Both the position numbers and the translations under genes were made by a program. Positions 8,598 to 18,100 of a stretch of DNA of 64,000 nucleotides are shown here, one piece after another. Where the stretch lies: the NCBI GenBank assembly GCA_044346175.1, contig JBIIZQ010000010.1:9749-73748 (forward strand), read 5' to 3'. This stretch comes from JBJTUH01 sp044346175. GTDB taxonomy: Bacteria > Cyanobacteriota > Vampirovibrionia > Vampirovibrionales > JAJTHC01. The notes beneath the pieces were generated by a model. The model did no database searches and was not told the DNA's origin. It worked only from the letters and a program-made list of their open reading frames with translations. The stretch's first letter is position 1. Each line of letters starts with the position of its first letter.

Positions 8598-9908
8598 ATG
8601 TTAGATATTCGCCTCCTACGTCAAGACCCCGACTGGATCAAAACGACACTTGCTAAACGGGATACCGCATTGGTTGCTCGTGTAGATGAAGTATGGGCTT
8701 TGGACGAAAAGCGGCGTGCTATTTTAGCAGAGGTAGAGTCTGGACGTGCTGAGCGTAACCAGCTGAGTAAAACGATGGGGCTGGCTCGGAAAGAAGGTCG
8801 AACTGAAGATGCAGAGACCATGCTCGCTGCCTCAAAGACCATTAGTGCCAAACTGGATGCACTTGAAGAAGCCCTCAAGGCACTTGAAATGGCTCAAGCA
8901 GATATTTTAATGACCCTTCCTAACCTTCCTCACGAGAGTGTGCCTGTGGGGAAAGATGAGGCGGATAATCAAGAGCTTAAACGTTGGGGCTGTGCTTTGA
9001 AGGAAGCACGTCAAGCGATATTTTCAGAGGCAGAGGCAAAAGCCCACTGGGATATTGCACCCGCTTTGGGTTTAGTTGACTTTGAGCGTGGCGTGAAATT
9101 AGCCAAGTCTCGGTTTTCTGTCTTCACGGGTAAAGGGGCGAAGTTAGTGCGTGCCTTGATGACCTTCATGCTTGAACTACACACTGAGGAACACGGGTAT
9201 CATGAAGTATGGCCTCCCTACTTAGTGAATCGTGAAACCATGACAGGTACAGGACAACTCCCTAAGTTTGAAGAAGACCTCTTTAAATTGACAGGTGAGT
9301 ATGAGCTTTACTTGATTCCTACGGCCGAGGTTCCTGTGACGAATCTTCATGCAGGTGAAATCCTTTCAGGCGAGCAGCTTCCTATTCAGTATTGTGCCTA
9401 TACGCCATGTTTCCGTTCAGAGGCTGGCTCAGCAGGACGGGATACCCGAGGGCTATTACGTCAGCATCAGTTTGACAAAGTAGAACTTGTCCATTTTGTG
9501 CGTCCTGAAACCTCTCAAGAGGTGCATGAAGCCCTTGTGCGTCATGCAGAAACGGTGTTAGAACGCCTAGAGTTACCTTACCGACGCTTACTTTTGTGTA
9601 CAGGGGATATGGGGTTTAGTGCGGGTAAGTGTATTGACCTTGAGGTATGGATGCCTGGGCAAAATACTTACAGAGAAATATCGAGCTGTAGTAACTTTTT
9701 TGACTTCCAAGCCCGTCGTGCTAGCTTGCGTTATCGTCCTACGCCCGATGCCAAGCCAGAGTTTGTGCATACGTTGAATGGTTCAGGACTTGCCATTGGT
9801 AGAACATTTGCTGCTATTTTGGAAAACTATCAAAACGCCGATGGCTCGGTGAGTATTCCTAAAGTTTTACAACCCTACATGAATCATGCTAGCCTACTAA
9901 CGTTATAA
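8598..9908 (+). CDS. serS: seryl-tRNA synthetase
   Basis: Class II synthetase charging tRNA-Ser. The N-terminal long antiparallel coiled coil covers about residues 25-110. The catalytic core shows TGTGQLPKFEEDLF, LIPTAEVPVTNLH, motif 2 CFRSEAGSAGRDTRG and motif 3 NGSGLAIGRTFAAILENYQ. Length 436 is typical. ATG 8598 gives the canonical MLDIRLLRQDPD start. Confidence 0.98.
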   Translation: MLDIRLLRQDPDWIKTTLAKRDTALVARVDEVWALDEKRRAILAEVESGRAERNQLSKTMGLARKEGRTEDAETMLAASKTISAKLDALEEALKALEMAQADILMTLPNLPHESVPVGKDEADNQELKRWGCALKEARQAIFSEAEAKAHWDIAPALGLVDFERGVKLAKSRFSVFTGKGAKLVRALMTFMLELHTEEHGYHEVWPPYLVNRETMTGTGQLPKFEEDLFKLTGEYELYLIPTAEVPVTNLHAGEILSGEQLPIQYCAYTPCFRSEAGSAGRDTRGLLRQHQFDKVELVHFVRPETSQEVHEALVRHAETVLERLELPYRRLLLCTGDMGFSAGKCIDLEVWMPGQNTYREISSCSNFFDFQARRASLRYRPTPDAKPEFVHTLNGSGLAIGRTFAAILENYQNADGSVSIPKVLQPYMNHASLLTL

Positions 9909-10073
9909 CCCTCCTATTCCTTACGCTTGTGAGTTCATGCGTAAAGTCGTCTTACTTCTATAAAAGCATACAGTGCTACGAAAGACCCCATGGGATGTGT
10001 GGCTTGCTGTTAGGGGGATACGACCTGATGTACGTCTGAGCATGCCTATGGTATTAAGTGCAAGACCAGTTAA

Positions 10074-11489
10074 ATGAAGGGTTCAGTGAGATACGTGATG
10101 ACTTATATTCAAAATTACATGCACCATGGCACGACTGATTCGGAAGATGTCATTATTATTGGGGGTGGCATTTCTGGCTTAGCCACCGCTGTAGCACTCT
10201 TGAAGCAAGGGGTACGACCTCTCATTTTGGAGCAACAAGAGGTTTGTGGTGGTCGTGTAAAAACAGAACTTGTCCAAGACTTTCAATGCGATGTGGGTTT
10301 TCAAGTTCTCCTCACTGCTTATCCTGAGCTTCCGTCGTTTTTTGACCTCAAAGCCCTCAAACTGCAACCCTTTATGGCGGGTGCCAAACTTTGGCAGGGT
10401 AAACGTTTTGCCTATGTAGGCGACCCATTCAAACATCCTGAATCGGCCCTTGCCACCTTATTTGCAAGTATTGGTAATCCGATTGAAAAGCTCCTTGTAT
10501 TGAAATTACGCAAGCAGCTGATAGATGTTACAGACCCTTATAGCCTTTATGAGCCTGAAACGCATGAGGCTCTTTTCCAAAAAGACTTTACCCGTGCTAC
10601 GACGCTTGAGTTTTTGCAAGCCTATGGTTTTTCCTCTGCCTCTCAAGGTATGATTACGCGCTTCTTTAAGCCTTTTTTCTCAGGGGTGTTTTTAGAGCCT
10701 TTGTTGGATACGCCAGCTTCCCAGTTTTTGTTTACCTATTTGATGTTTGCACAAGGTGAAGTTGCCCTACCTCAAGAGGGTATGGGGGCTTTAGTGAGTC
10801 AATTATTGGCCCAGATTCCTTCTGACTATGTCCGCACAGGATGCCGTGTCACCAAGCTTGACCCCCAGCATGTGTGGTTACACGGACAGGACTCCCCACT
10901 ACATGCAAAGGCTGTGGTGGTAGCTTGCGACCTTCCTGCCACAGTGGGGCTTTTACATACTTTGGATGAAGCCATGAGTTCCGAGATGTCCTTGAGTTAT
11001 TTACGTCAGCAGGGTAGGCTACATCATTATGCCACTGCTCAACTTTACTATCGTACGCCTACGCCGCCCATTACCCAGCCTATCTTAATGCTTAATGGGA
11101 CGGGGCAAGGTTTGGTGAACAATGTCACCGTACCTACGCTAGTTCAGCCTGATTATGCAACAAAGCAGCAGGGGCATTTGGTGAGTGTGGCACTTAATGG
11201 CATTCCTGAACTGGAGGAAGAGGCACTGGAGGCGTTGATTCGTCAGGAGCTTTCAAGTTGGTTTGGGATTTTGGCGATTAAGCAATGGCAACACATCAAA
11301 ACGTATCGATTACCACATGCCCTCCCCGCAGCGTGTGCTTTAACCCATCCTCATCTTGCTCATTTGGCGACAGGGGTTCATCCTTCGGGGGTCTTTTTGG
11401 CAGGTGACTGGACACAAACGCCGTCTTTAAATGGGGCGTTACGCTCTGCCAGACTTTGCACTGAAGCACTCCTGCATTATTTACGTTAG
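10074..11489 (+). CDS. FAD-dependent amine-oxidase-fold oxidoreductase
   Basis: Flavoprotein of the amine oxidase/phytoene desaturase/protoporphyrinogen oxidase superfamily. It has an N-terminal dinucleotide-binding fold (VIIIGGGISGLATAVALLKQG, about residues 25-45), the following GGR motif (EVCGGRV), and the C-terminal FAD contact GVFLAGDWTQTPSLNGALRSA. Length 471 fits. The substrate is not determined: it lacks features specific to PPOX or CrtI. ATG 10074 or ATG 10098 could start it. Confidence 0.8.
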   Translation: MKGSVRYVMTYIQNYMHHGTTDSEDVIIIGGGISGLATAVALLKQGVRPLILEQQEVCGGRVKTELVQDFQCDVGFQVLLTAYPELPSFFDLKALKLQPFMAGAKLWQGKRFAYVGDPFKHPESALATLFASIGNPIEKLLVLKLRKQLIDVTDPYSLYEPETHEALFQKDFTRATTLEFLQAYGFSSASQGMITRFFKPFFSGVFLEPLLDTPASQFLFTYLMFAQGEVALPQEGMGALVSQLLAQIPSDYVRTGCRVTKLDPQHVWLHGQDSPLHAKAVVVACDLPATVGLLHTLDEAMSSEMSLSYLRQQGRLHHYATAQLYYRTPTPPITQPILMLNGTGQGLVNNVTVPTLVQPDYATKQQGHLVSVALNGIPELEEEALEALIRQELSSWFGILAIKQWQHIKTYRLPHALPAACALTHPHLAHLATGVHPSGVFLAGDWTQTPSLNGALRSARLCTEALLHYLR

Positions 11490-11523
11490 GTATTATAGAT
11501 TCTAAGTAAAGGTTTCCTTTGTT

Positions 11524-13281
11524 ATGGCTCCTGAATTACAGATGGAATGTGCTTTGTCACCCGCTTTTGTTTGGCATGATTCTCCTGTCTTTACTTTGAA
11601 GGAATGTCTTACATTAACACAGGCAAAGGTACAACCCGTACAAACGGGGCGGTGTCAACGCTACCCAAAAGGGGTGGTGCTTACCACAGATACCCGCTTA
11701 CTGGCTGAGAAAGTTACAGAAGCCCATGCCCAAGGTCTTGCCGTGGCTTTTATGCCTCTTGTGGGGGAACGTTTTGATGGACATACTTTTCTTGAAGCGG
11801 CACTAGAAGCCTCGGTCGATTATATTTGGGTAGCAACCTCGTATTGGCATACGCATCAAAATGCCTTGCAGGCGCTTGCGAATGCCTCTCAAACCTTGGC
11901 GAGCTACTGGTTAGTTTCTAATACCTTATTGGCTTATCAGGGATTGGCAAGGGGGTATCGTAAATCCTTAGCACAGTTAAATCCTCAGCAGCGTGTGATT
12001 GCTTTAACGGGTAGCTCGGGTAAAACAACCGTTAAAAATCTTCTTGCCAAGTTGTTGAACGCTTATGCACCCACCCATGCCAGTGCGAAAAATCATAATA
12101 ATGATATTGGGGTCGTGCAAACCCTTTTTCAAGCCACGCCTGCCCATACGTATGTGGTGGTTGAAATGGGGATGCGTGGCTTGGGGGAAATCCGTCGTTT
12201 AGCTCAGTGTGCCTTACCCGATATGGCATTGACGCTTAATGTAGGCCCAGCACATATTGGGCTTCTGGGTTCTTTGGAAGCCATTGCAGAAGCAAAATGC
12301 GAAATTGCCGAGGGGTTGTTTCTTCAGCAAACTTCCGTGGATTTATCGGTATCCAAAGTGTCATCCCGAAAGTCTTCGGGGTATTGGTTTGTGAATGAAG
12401 AAGATACTTTAATTCAAGCACGTGTGCCTCATGTGGTTTCGCAAATGGTAACACACGCATCGCATGATGCAGATACTGCCATGAGGGTTGTTCCTTTTGG
12501 AGGGCATACACGTTTAACGGTCAGTGCGTCTCATCATCCACGGGCGATAGAAACGTATGACTATGGTCTATCGGATGGTTCGCAGACAGTGACATTTCCA
12601 CTGGCATTACCTGGTCGTCACCATGCCTTAAACGTAGCCGTGTGCCTTGAGGTTATTCATGCCCTTGACCTTCCTCTTGAACCTGCTTTGGAGGTCTTAC
12701 AAACCCTGTGTGATGAAACGGCTTTACTCACAACCTCTCTTGAAGAGGCTGCTCCTGAGGCACTTGCTGCACTCACCCTTGAGCGTTGGCAAATCTTACC
12801 CCGTATTCCTTTAGCCCATGGCGGGTTTTTACACCGTGTGTTTGATGCTTACAATGCCAACCCCGCCAGTATGCAAGCTTCATTAACCAGTTTTTTTACT
12901 TGGTTGGCACAGCAACCTTACACCCAAACCCCTGATGATGCCACGCAAACCGATGTGTTATTGGTGTTGGGTGCCATGGAGGAGCTTGGACCTTATACCC
13001 GCCAGTATCATATCCAGCTTGGACGACAGCTTGCCGCATGGATGGGGGAACGTCCTGTGGGGTGGCATCGTCTTTTTGTGATTGGCACCCATGCCTTGCC
13101 AGTCATTGAAACCCTTGCTGAACTAGGTACCTGTCCGCCTGTTGCTTTGTGTGATGCGTTTACCACCGTGGACGAAGCCCGTGAGGCTTATCTAGCTTGG
13201 TTGTCCGATGCACGTCGTCCTGTGAAAACAGTCTTCCTTAAGGGGTCGCGTCGTTATCAATTGGAGACCTTACTGGGTTAA
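11524..13281 (+). CDS. murF: UDP-N-acetylmuramoyl-tripeptide--D-Ala-D-Ala ligase
   Basis: Last cytoplasmic step of UDP-MurNAc-pentapeptide synthesis. The P-loop ALTGSSGKTTVKNLL is at about residue 160, followed by the Mur-ligase segments KNHNNDIGV, VVEMGMRGLGEI, LNVGPAHIGLLGS, the nucleotide contact DAYNANPASM and LVLGAMEELG. At 585 residues it is longer than the usual ~450, with extra sequence in the N-terminal domain and between the central and C-terminal domains (a stretch rich in Glu/Ala around 395-420). It lies 24 bases upstream of the chorismate enzyme gene, same strand. Confidence 0.95.
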   Translation: MAPELQMECALSPAFVWHDSPVFTLKECLTLTQAKVQPVQTGRCQRYPKGVVLTTDTRLLAEKVTEAHAQGLAVAFMPLVGERFDGHTFLEAALEASVDYIWVATSYWHTHQNALQALANASQTLASYWLVSNTLLAYQGLARGYRKSLAQLNPQQRVIALTGSSGKTTVKNLLAKLLNAYAPTHASAKNHNNDIGVVQTLFQATPAHTYVVVEMGMRGLGEIRRLAQCALPDMALTLNVGPAHIGLLGSLEAIAEAKCEIAEGLFLQQTSVDLSVSKVSSRKSSGYWFVNEEDTLIQARVPHVVSQMVTHASHDADTAMRVVPFGGHTRLTVSASHHPRAIETYDYGLSDGSQTVTFPLALPGRHHALNVAVCLEVIHALDLPLEPALEVLQTLCDETALLTTSLEEAAPEALAALTLERWQILPRIPLAHGGFLHRVFDAYNANPASMQASLTSFFTWLAQQPYTQTPDDATQTDVLLVLGAMEELGPYTRQYHIQLGRQLAAWMGERPVGWHRLFVIGTHALPVIETLAELGTCPPVALCDAFTTVDEAREAYLAWLSDARRPVKTVFLKGSRRYQLETLLG

Positions 13282-13305
13282 GTTATCCGACGGAGGGTTT
13301 GCGAT

Positions 13306-15075
13306 ATGTGGGATAAATCTACGTTCGATACATTCACAAAACACGCCTTTCACTTAGGGCAGTGGCAAATATTGCCTGTGCTTGCTTTGTCTGACCTTCT
13401 TGAAGTGCCGCCTTCACCCGAGGGGATGCACACACTCATGACAGTCCTTCATGAGTGTCTCTTACCGTATGGGTGTGAGTGGCAGTTCATGAACGGCATG
13501 CCTCCCCATGAGACCCCTCATAAAGCCTCAGCAGACACCCTCTTTGAGCCTCACACTGAGCCTGGCATTGACACGAAAACACCCGTGCAAACGTCCTCTA
13601 ATACGTCACGGTATGCTTTTATGATGATAGGCTTTCCGCAACAAAAGGACGTATTCTCCTCAAGTTCAAGTTTTGTACTATACCCTGAAGATTCTTTATG
13701 GCACCAAGCGAGAGGCTTTCAAGACTGGTTACAAAGCCAAACCGAGCGGATACAAGCTCAGCAACTTGGTTTGTCCGACTCTCGTGATTGGCGTTCGGAA
13801 CCTACGCTAGGGTGGTCTCAGGTCATGCAAGCCCGTTTGGGAAGTGCTTGGGTTTACTGGGCGTATGAACTTGGCATCCTTCTTGAACCTAGTGCTTTTG
13901 CATCGCATGAAGCTATCACCGTGCAAACCGTAATCCCCGCCATACAAGCCCCACTGACGATTGCCGTCATGCGTCCTACCATGGTATGGGTGGGGATTGA
14001 TTGGCAGGAAGGTACGCTCCATGTGGCTTGGCATGTGGATACGCCTACGTGTTGTCTTGAAAGTCTGTGTCAAGCGGTTTCTGACATACAAGCGTCCATG
14101 TTCCAGAGGGATAAGTCCACTTCCTCTTCACTTGAGGCGATGACGCTTCCTGAAACAATCACATGGGGTATGTCTGAAGTCACTTACTCGGAGGCGGTCT
14201 GTACTTTACAACAGGGCATTACCCAAGGGGCGTTCTATCAGGCAAACCTTAGCTTACAAGCCCGTTTGACGATGCCTCAGGGCTATGAACCGTTGTCTGA
14301 TTGGTTTGCCCGTTATATTCATAATCCTTCTCCTTTTTCGGCTTTGTGGTATGCACCGTGGTCTTTTCAGGGGCAAGCAATAGCATCTCAAAACGCCCCT
14401 ACTTGGCTGCTGTGTCATAGCCCTGAGCGCTTGGTTCTGCAAGAGCCTGTTGCAGACCCTACCGCCAGTGACACCCTCAAGACGTGGCGGCTTTCCACTC
14501 GTCCAATTGCTGGGACACGCAGTAGAGGAGAAACCCATGCCGAACAACGCACTTTGGAGGCGGCCTTGAAAACCCTCCCCAAGGAACAAGCTGAACACAC
14601 CATGCTCGTGGACCTTTTACGGAACGACCTTGGGCGTTTGTGTGAAGCGGGTTCTGTAAACGTCACAGAGTATCAAACCTTGGAACTTTACCGTTATGTA
14701 ACGCATCTCGTCAGTGAAGTAGAAGGGTATCTCCGAGCTTCAAAGGTGTCTGATTTACCGGCAGTGTTTTCACTGTTGCAGGCGATGTTTCCAGGAGGTA
14801 CCATTACTGGATGTCCTAAGTGGCGTTGTATGGCGTGGCTTTTTAAGCAAGAGGTTATGCCACGAGGCTTTTACACAGGTTCATGCGGTTATTGGCAAGG
14901 GGCTACGGGTACGCTTGACTGGAATATCTTAATTCGTAGTGCCATGTACTACCCTGATACGCACCTGTTGGTTTGCCATGGCGGGGCGGGTATTGTGGCG
15001 GACTCGATACCTTCTCATGAGTATCGAGAAAGTCTTAAAAAAATGCGTCATTTTACGCAGTACGAGCCTTCATAA
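13306..15075 (+). CDS. chorismate-utilising enzyme, PabB/TrpE family
   Basis: Amination of chorismate to aminodeoxychorismate (folate) or anthranilate (tryptophan). The catalytic half (about residues 290-585) has STRPIAGTRSRGE, MLVDLLRNDLGR, FPGGTITGCPK, GFYTGSCGY and GGAGIVADSIPSHEY. The motif is PIAGT, whereas E. coli PabB has a lysine (PIKGT), so PabB versus TrpE is not settled by sequence. The protein is long (589 aa) with a divergent N-terminal half. GGAGGG lies 8 bases before ATG 13306, a strong ribosome site. No amidotransferase partner (PabA/TrpG) is present in the window. Confidence 0.85.
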   Translation: MWDKSTFDTFTKHAFHLGQWQILPVLALSDLLEVPPSPEGMHTLMTVLHECLLPYGCEWQFMNGMPPHETPHKASADTLFEPHTEPGIDTKTPVQTSSNTSRYAFMMIGFPQQKDVFSSSSSFVLYPEDSLWHQARGFQDWLQSQTERIQAQQLGLSDSRDWRSEPTLGWSQVMQARLGSAWVYWAYELGILLEPSAFASHEAITVQTVIPAIQAPLTIAVMRPTMVWVGIDWQEGTLHVAWHVDTPTCCLESLCQAVSDIQASMFQRDKSTSSSLEAMTLPETITWGMSEVTYSEAVCTLQQGITQGAFYQANLSLQARLTMPQGYEPLSDWFARYIHNPSPFSALWYAPWSFQGQAIASQNAPTWLLCHSPERLVLQEPVADPTASDTLKTWRLSTRPIAGTRSRGETHAEQRTLEAALKTLPKEQAEHTMLVDLLRNDLGRLCEAGSVNVTEYQTLELYRYVTHLVSEVEGYLRASKVSDLPAVFSLLQAMFPGGTITGCPKWRCMAWLFKQEVMPRGFYTGSCGYWQGATGTLDWNILIRSAMYYPDTHLLVCHGGAGIVADSIPSHEYRESLKKMRHFTQYEPS

Positions 15076-15147
15076 CGCTCCATAAAGTGCTATAGTGTTT
15101 CTCTTTGATGTATCCAGTAGCGTATACTCTGTTGCTCAGGTCGATTG

Positions 15148-15190
15148 CCCTCCCTTGTATGTGAAAGAATAAAAGGGATTGAGGGAGAGG
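15148..15190. repeat. inverted repeat beyond the cas9 3' end, sharing 20 bases with 45665-45684
   Basis: CCCTCCCTT...AAGGG...GAGGGAG forms an imperfect stem between two convergent genes. The 20-base string at 15155-15174 recurs exactly at 45665-45684, inside a repeat of the same general kind. Confidence 0.6.
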
Positions 15191-15191
15191 G

Positions 15192-18100
15192 TTAAACCAT
15201 GACCTTGGCATTATCAGGCGTATAAAGGCTTAACCCAGCTTCAATTAAACCTGATACTGCAGGCTTATAATCAAGCATCTTTAAGTCTAACTGACCACTA
15301 GACTTTAAACTTGACAACTCATAAGGCACATGAGGATAAATACCCTTATCTTCAAGCTTAGGATGCGAACGCTGTACTTGGATGTAGCATCCCGTATTAA
15401 ACACCATAGGTTGCCCCTCAGCATCACAATATAGCTCATACTTTGCTTTTAAGTTTTCAAGCAAAACTTGACGGTTGATATGCGTATATAAAGGTTGCAC
15501 TTTCCAAGTTTTGCCTTCTTTATATAACACTTGCCCTATCGCACTTTTACTACATTTAAAAGCCAAGCCTTGTAGTCCTCTTTCTTTTTTACCTTTGTTT
15601 CTTCTCTCTCTTTCTCTTGTCGCTAAGGCTTCTTTAGCCATAACATCAGTCACATCACCATAATTGACAATTTGATAACGTCCATTTTCAGTACGTGAAA
15701 GTTCAGTATCTTTATAAGGCTCGTTCTTAAGATTATAAGTAGCCTTAGAAGCCTGACGCACGGGGGTTTTAAAGCGAGGGTGAAATACTGTTTGGTCTTC
15801 ATGAAGTACAACAGAGGTACTTCCCATTTCCTTAACGGTCTTCCAAGCTTCTTTTGGCAAACCTTTGAGGGCTTCAGCCAGTGCTTTATCCCGCATACTG
15901 TCAATATCTTTTTGAGTAATGCGTGAACGACCTATTAAATGATACGCATCACGTTCTTGACCTTTTTTATCAACGTATTTTTCATCACGAATACCATAGA
16001 CGGTATCTTTAGGGTCAAGGTCAATTTTATTACGCTTGATGTTGATAGGGACAATACGGCGTGTGGTTGGCTCCAGTGCATCACGCAAGGTATTCGTGAT
16101 GTATCCAGGCTTAAAAACGGTTATCATCGCACCTGTTTCTTCACATTTTTCAGAGCCAAAAAAGTGCCTAAAGAAGCTCAACATGTAGGCATCCACCCCG
16201 TGATGACGCTTATTTGCCCGATTCTTTTTAGCGTACTGATACTTCACCTCGCCGTTAGGATAGGTCGCCAAAACTTCCCATTCAATTTTATCAGTAGCAT
16301 CATACAAGTACTGGTAAGCATTCAGGCGTTTGGCAATAAGGTTTGTATGGGTACCGTGGGCTACATATACAAAACGGTCTTGGTCAGCAGCACCCACGCC
16401 CTTATTACAGTACAAATGCACTACCTGCTGTACAAGACGGCTCAGGTAGGAAGTGTCCGCCAAACCATTGTAAGAGTCAATCAGCTCACGGGCATTTTCA
16501 CTTGAAAGCAAGCTTTTTTTCTTCTTTGAAAGCGTTTTTATGGTTTCAATTCTACCTTGATACTGTTGCCAAGGCTGTTCCCCCTTTTGCTTCAGCCACT
16601 CGTAAGGGGTACGTTTGCCTTTTTCTTTATTGGCAATACTACAAGCCAGTACAAGGTTTTCACGCTTACTGGTACCTGCAATAGAGCTTGGCACCACGTG
16701 TTCAATCTCCCATTGGCTATCAAAAGGGTTATCAATGGTTTTGCCCGTATAAAGACATATCTTACCCTGCTCCTCCCAAAGGGCAAGGGTTCTGATGTTT
16801 TTACCCATCACAGGAATGCCATGCGTCACAAGATATTCTTCATGCCTTTTATTGATGACGGCATGCTCTTTTTGACGTTTTTCAATTTCCTTCTTTTTAT
16901 GATTACCATTCAAGGCGTTATCGCTCCGAGCAAACTCCAATACCACATAAGAAGGCGTGCCGTACGCTTTCACTTGCGTTTTAAAGAAGTTAAAAAAGAG
17001 TTGTAAGCGGTTACGCACAAGGTTGTTACGACACGTCGCAATAAGCTTATGGATTTGCTTTTCACGTACTGAAAGAGGCTCATTCAAAAACTCATCTCGG
17101 CGGTCGCCTAAAGACAAACTTTCCCAAGGGGTATCCCAACCCATGCCTTTTGCAAAGTCAATCAAGTCAGCCCGCATTAAACCTGTACGCCCATCGTCTG
17201 AAAATTCACGGTATAAAATCTCACCTGTACGCTTACAAGGTGTAGGATAATGCCCTGCCTCTAAAAAGGTTTGAATAAATATCTCAGGCGATTGACCTGA
17301 TAAAATAAGCTCCTTTAAGAGATAAGCGGCTGGACGTGAAAGGCTCGAACGACCATCCGAAGAAGGTTTCCAGTTTTCAAATTGAGCATATTGTTTTTTG
17401 GCTTGGTCATTTTTATAGGAAACAGCGTTTGCAAGTTCTGGCAAATGTTTGTTAAGCCAAACAGCCGATAAAGTATCTTGCTTATCATTTACAAACGCAT
17501 CCCAAACAGCGAATAACTCACCCGATGTAAGTCCTCTGCTTGTGTAGTTACGGTCAGTAAAGCGAAGGTTTTTCAAAAGCATCAAGGCTTTGGCATCATT
17601 GACAACACTCCACTTCACACCTGCTGGCTTGTAAGCGTCGTCATCTTTTTTAGCACGAGCGACATTTAACCGACGGATTAAAGCACACTTGGCAATAATG
17701 CGGTTATCAAAACGAGCCACTTTTTGAGAAAGCACCCCTTCCCACTCAAACGGAAAAGCTTGCCCTTGGAACAAAGGCAGTGCTTTTTCAGAAGCATCCT
17801 TCACTTTATAGGCACGGTTGGAGCCTCTAAACTTAGCGTAAGGCTTTAAAGCCGATATCGCATTTTTTTGCATGGCGTGGTAGCTGGCACAAAACTCACC
17901 CGAACGCCCGTACAAAAATTGTTCCAAAGCCGCTGGCTTATGAAGCCCTTCAATATGTGGGCGTGCCTTTTGCAAACATTCAAAGAGTGCCGTAAGCTCC
18001 TGCACCACAGGCTGACGAGGTGCAGAACATCTTTCAATACGTACTTTATCCGCATGGCTAGGAATGCGACTGCGTAAAGTGTTAGGGTTCTCCCAATGCC

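Noticed and set aside
15475..17250. Several plus-strand frames up to 188 residues opposite cas9
   Set aside because: They are antisense to an intact cas9 with all motifs and have low-complexity or hydrophobic translations typical of shadows.
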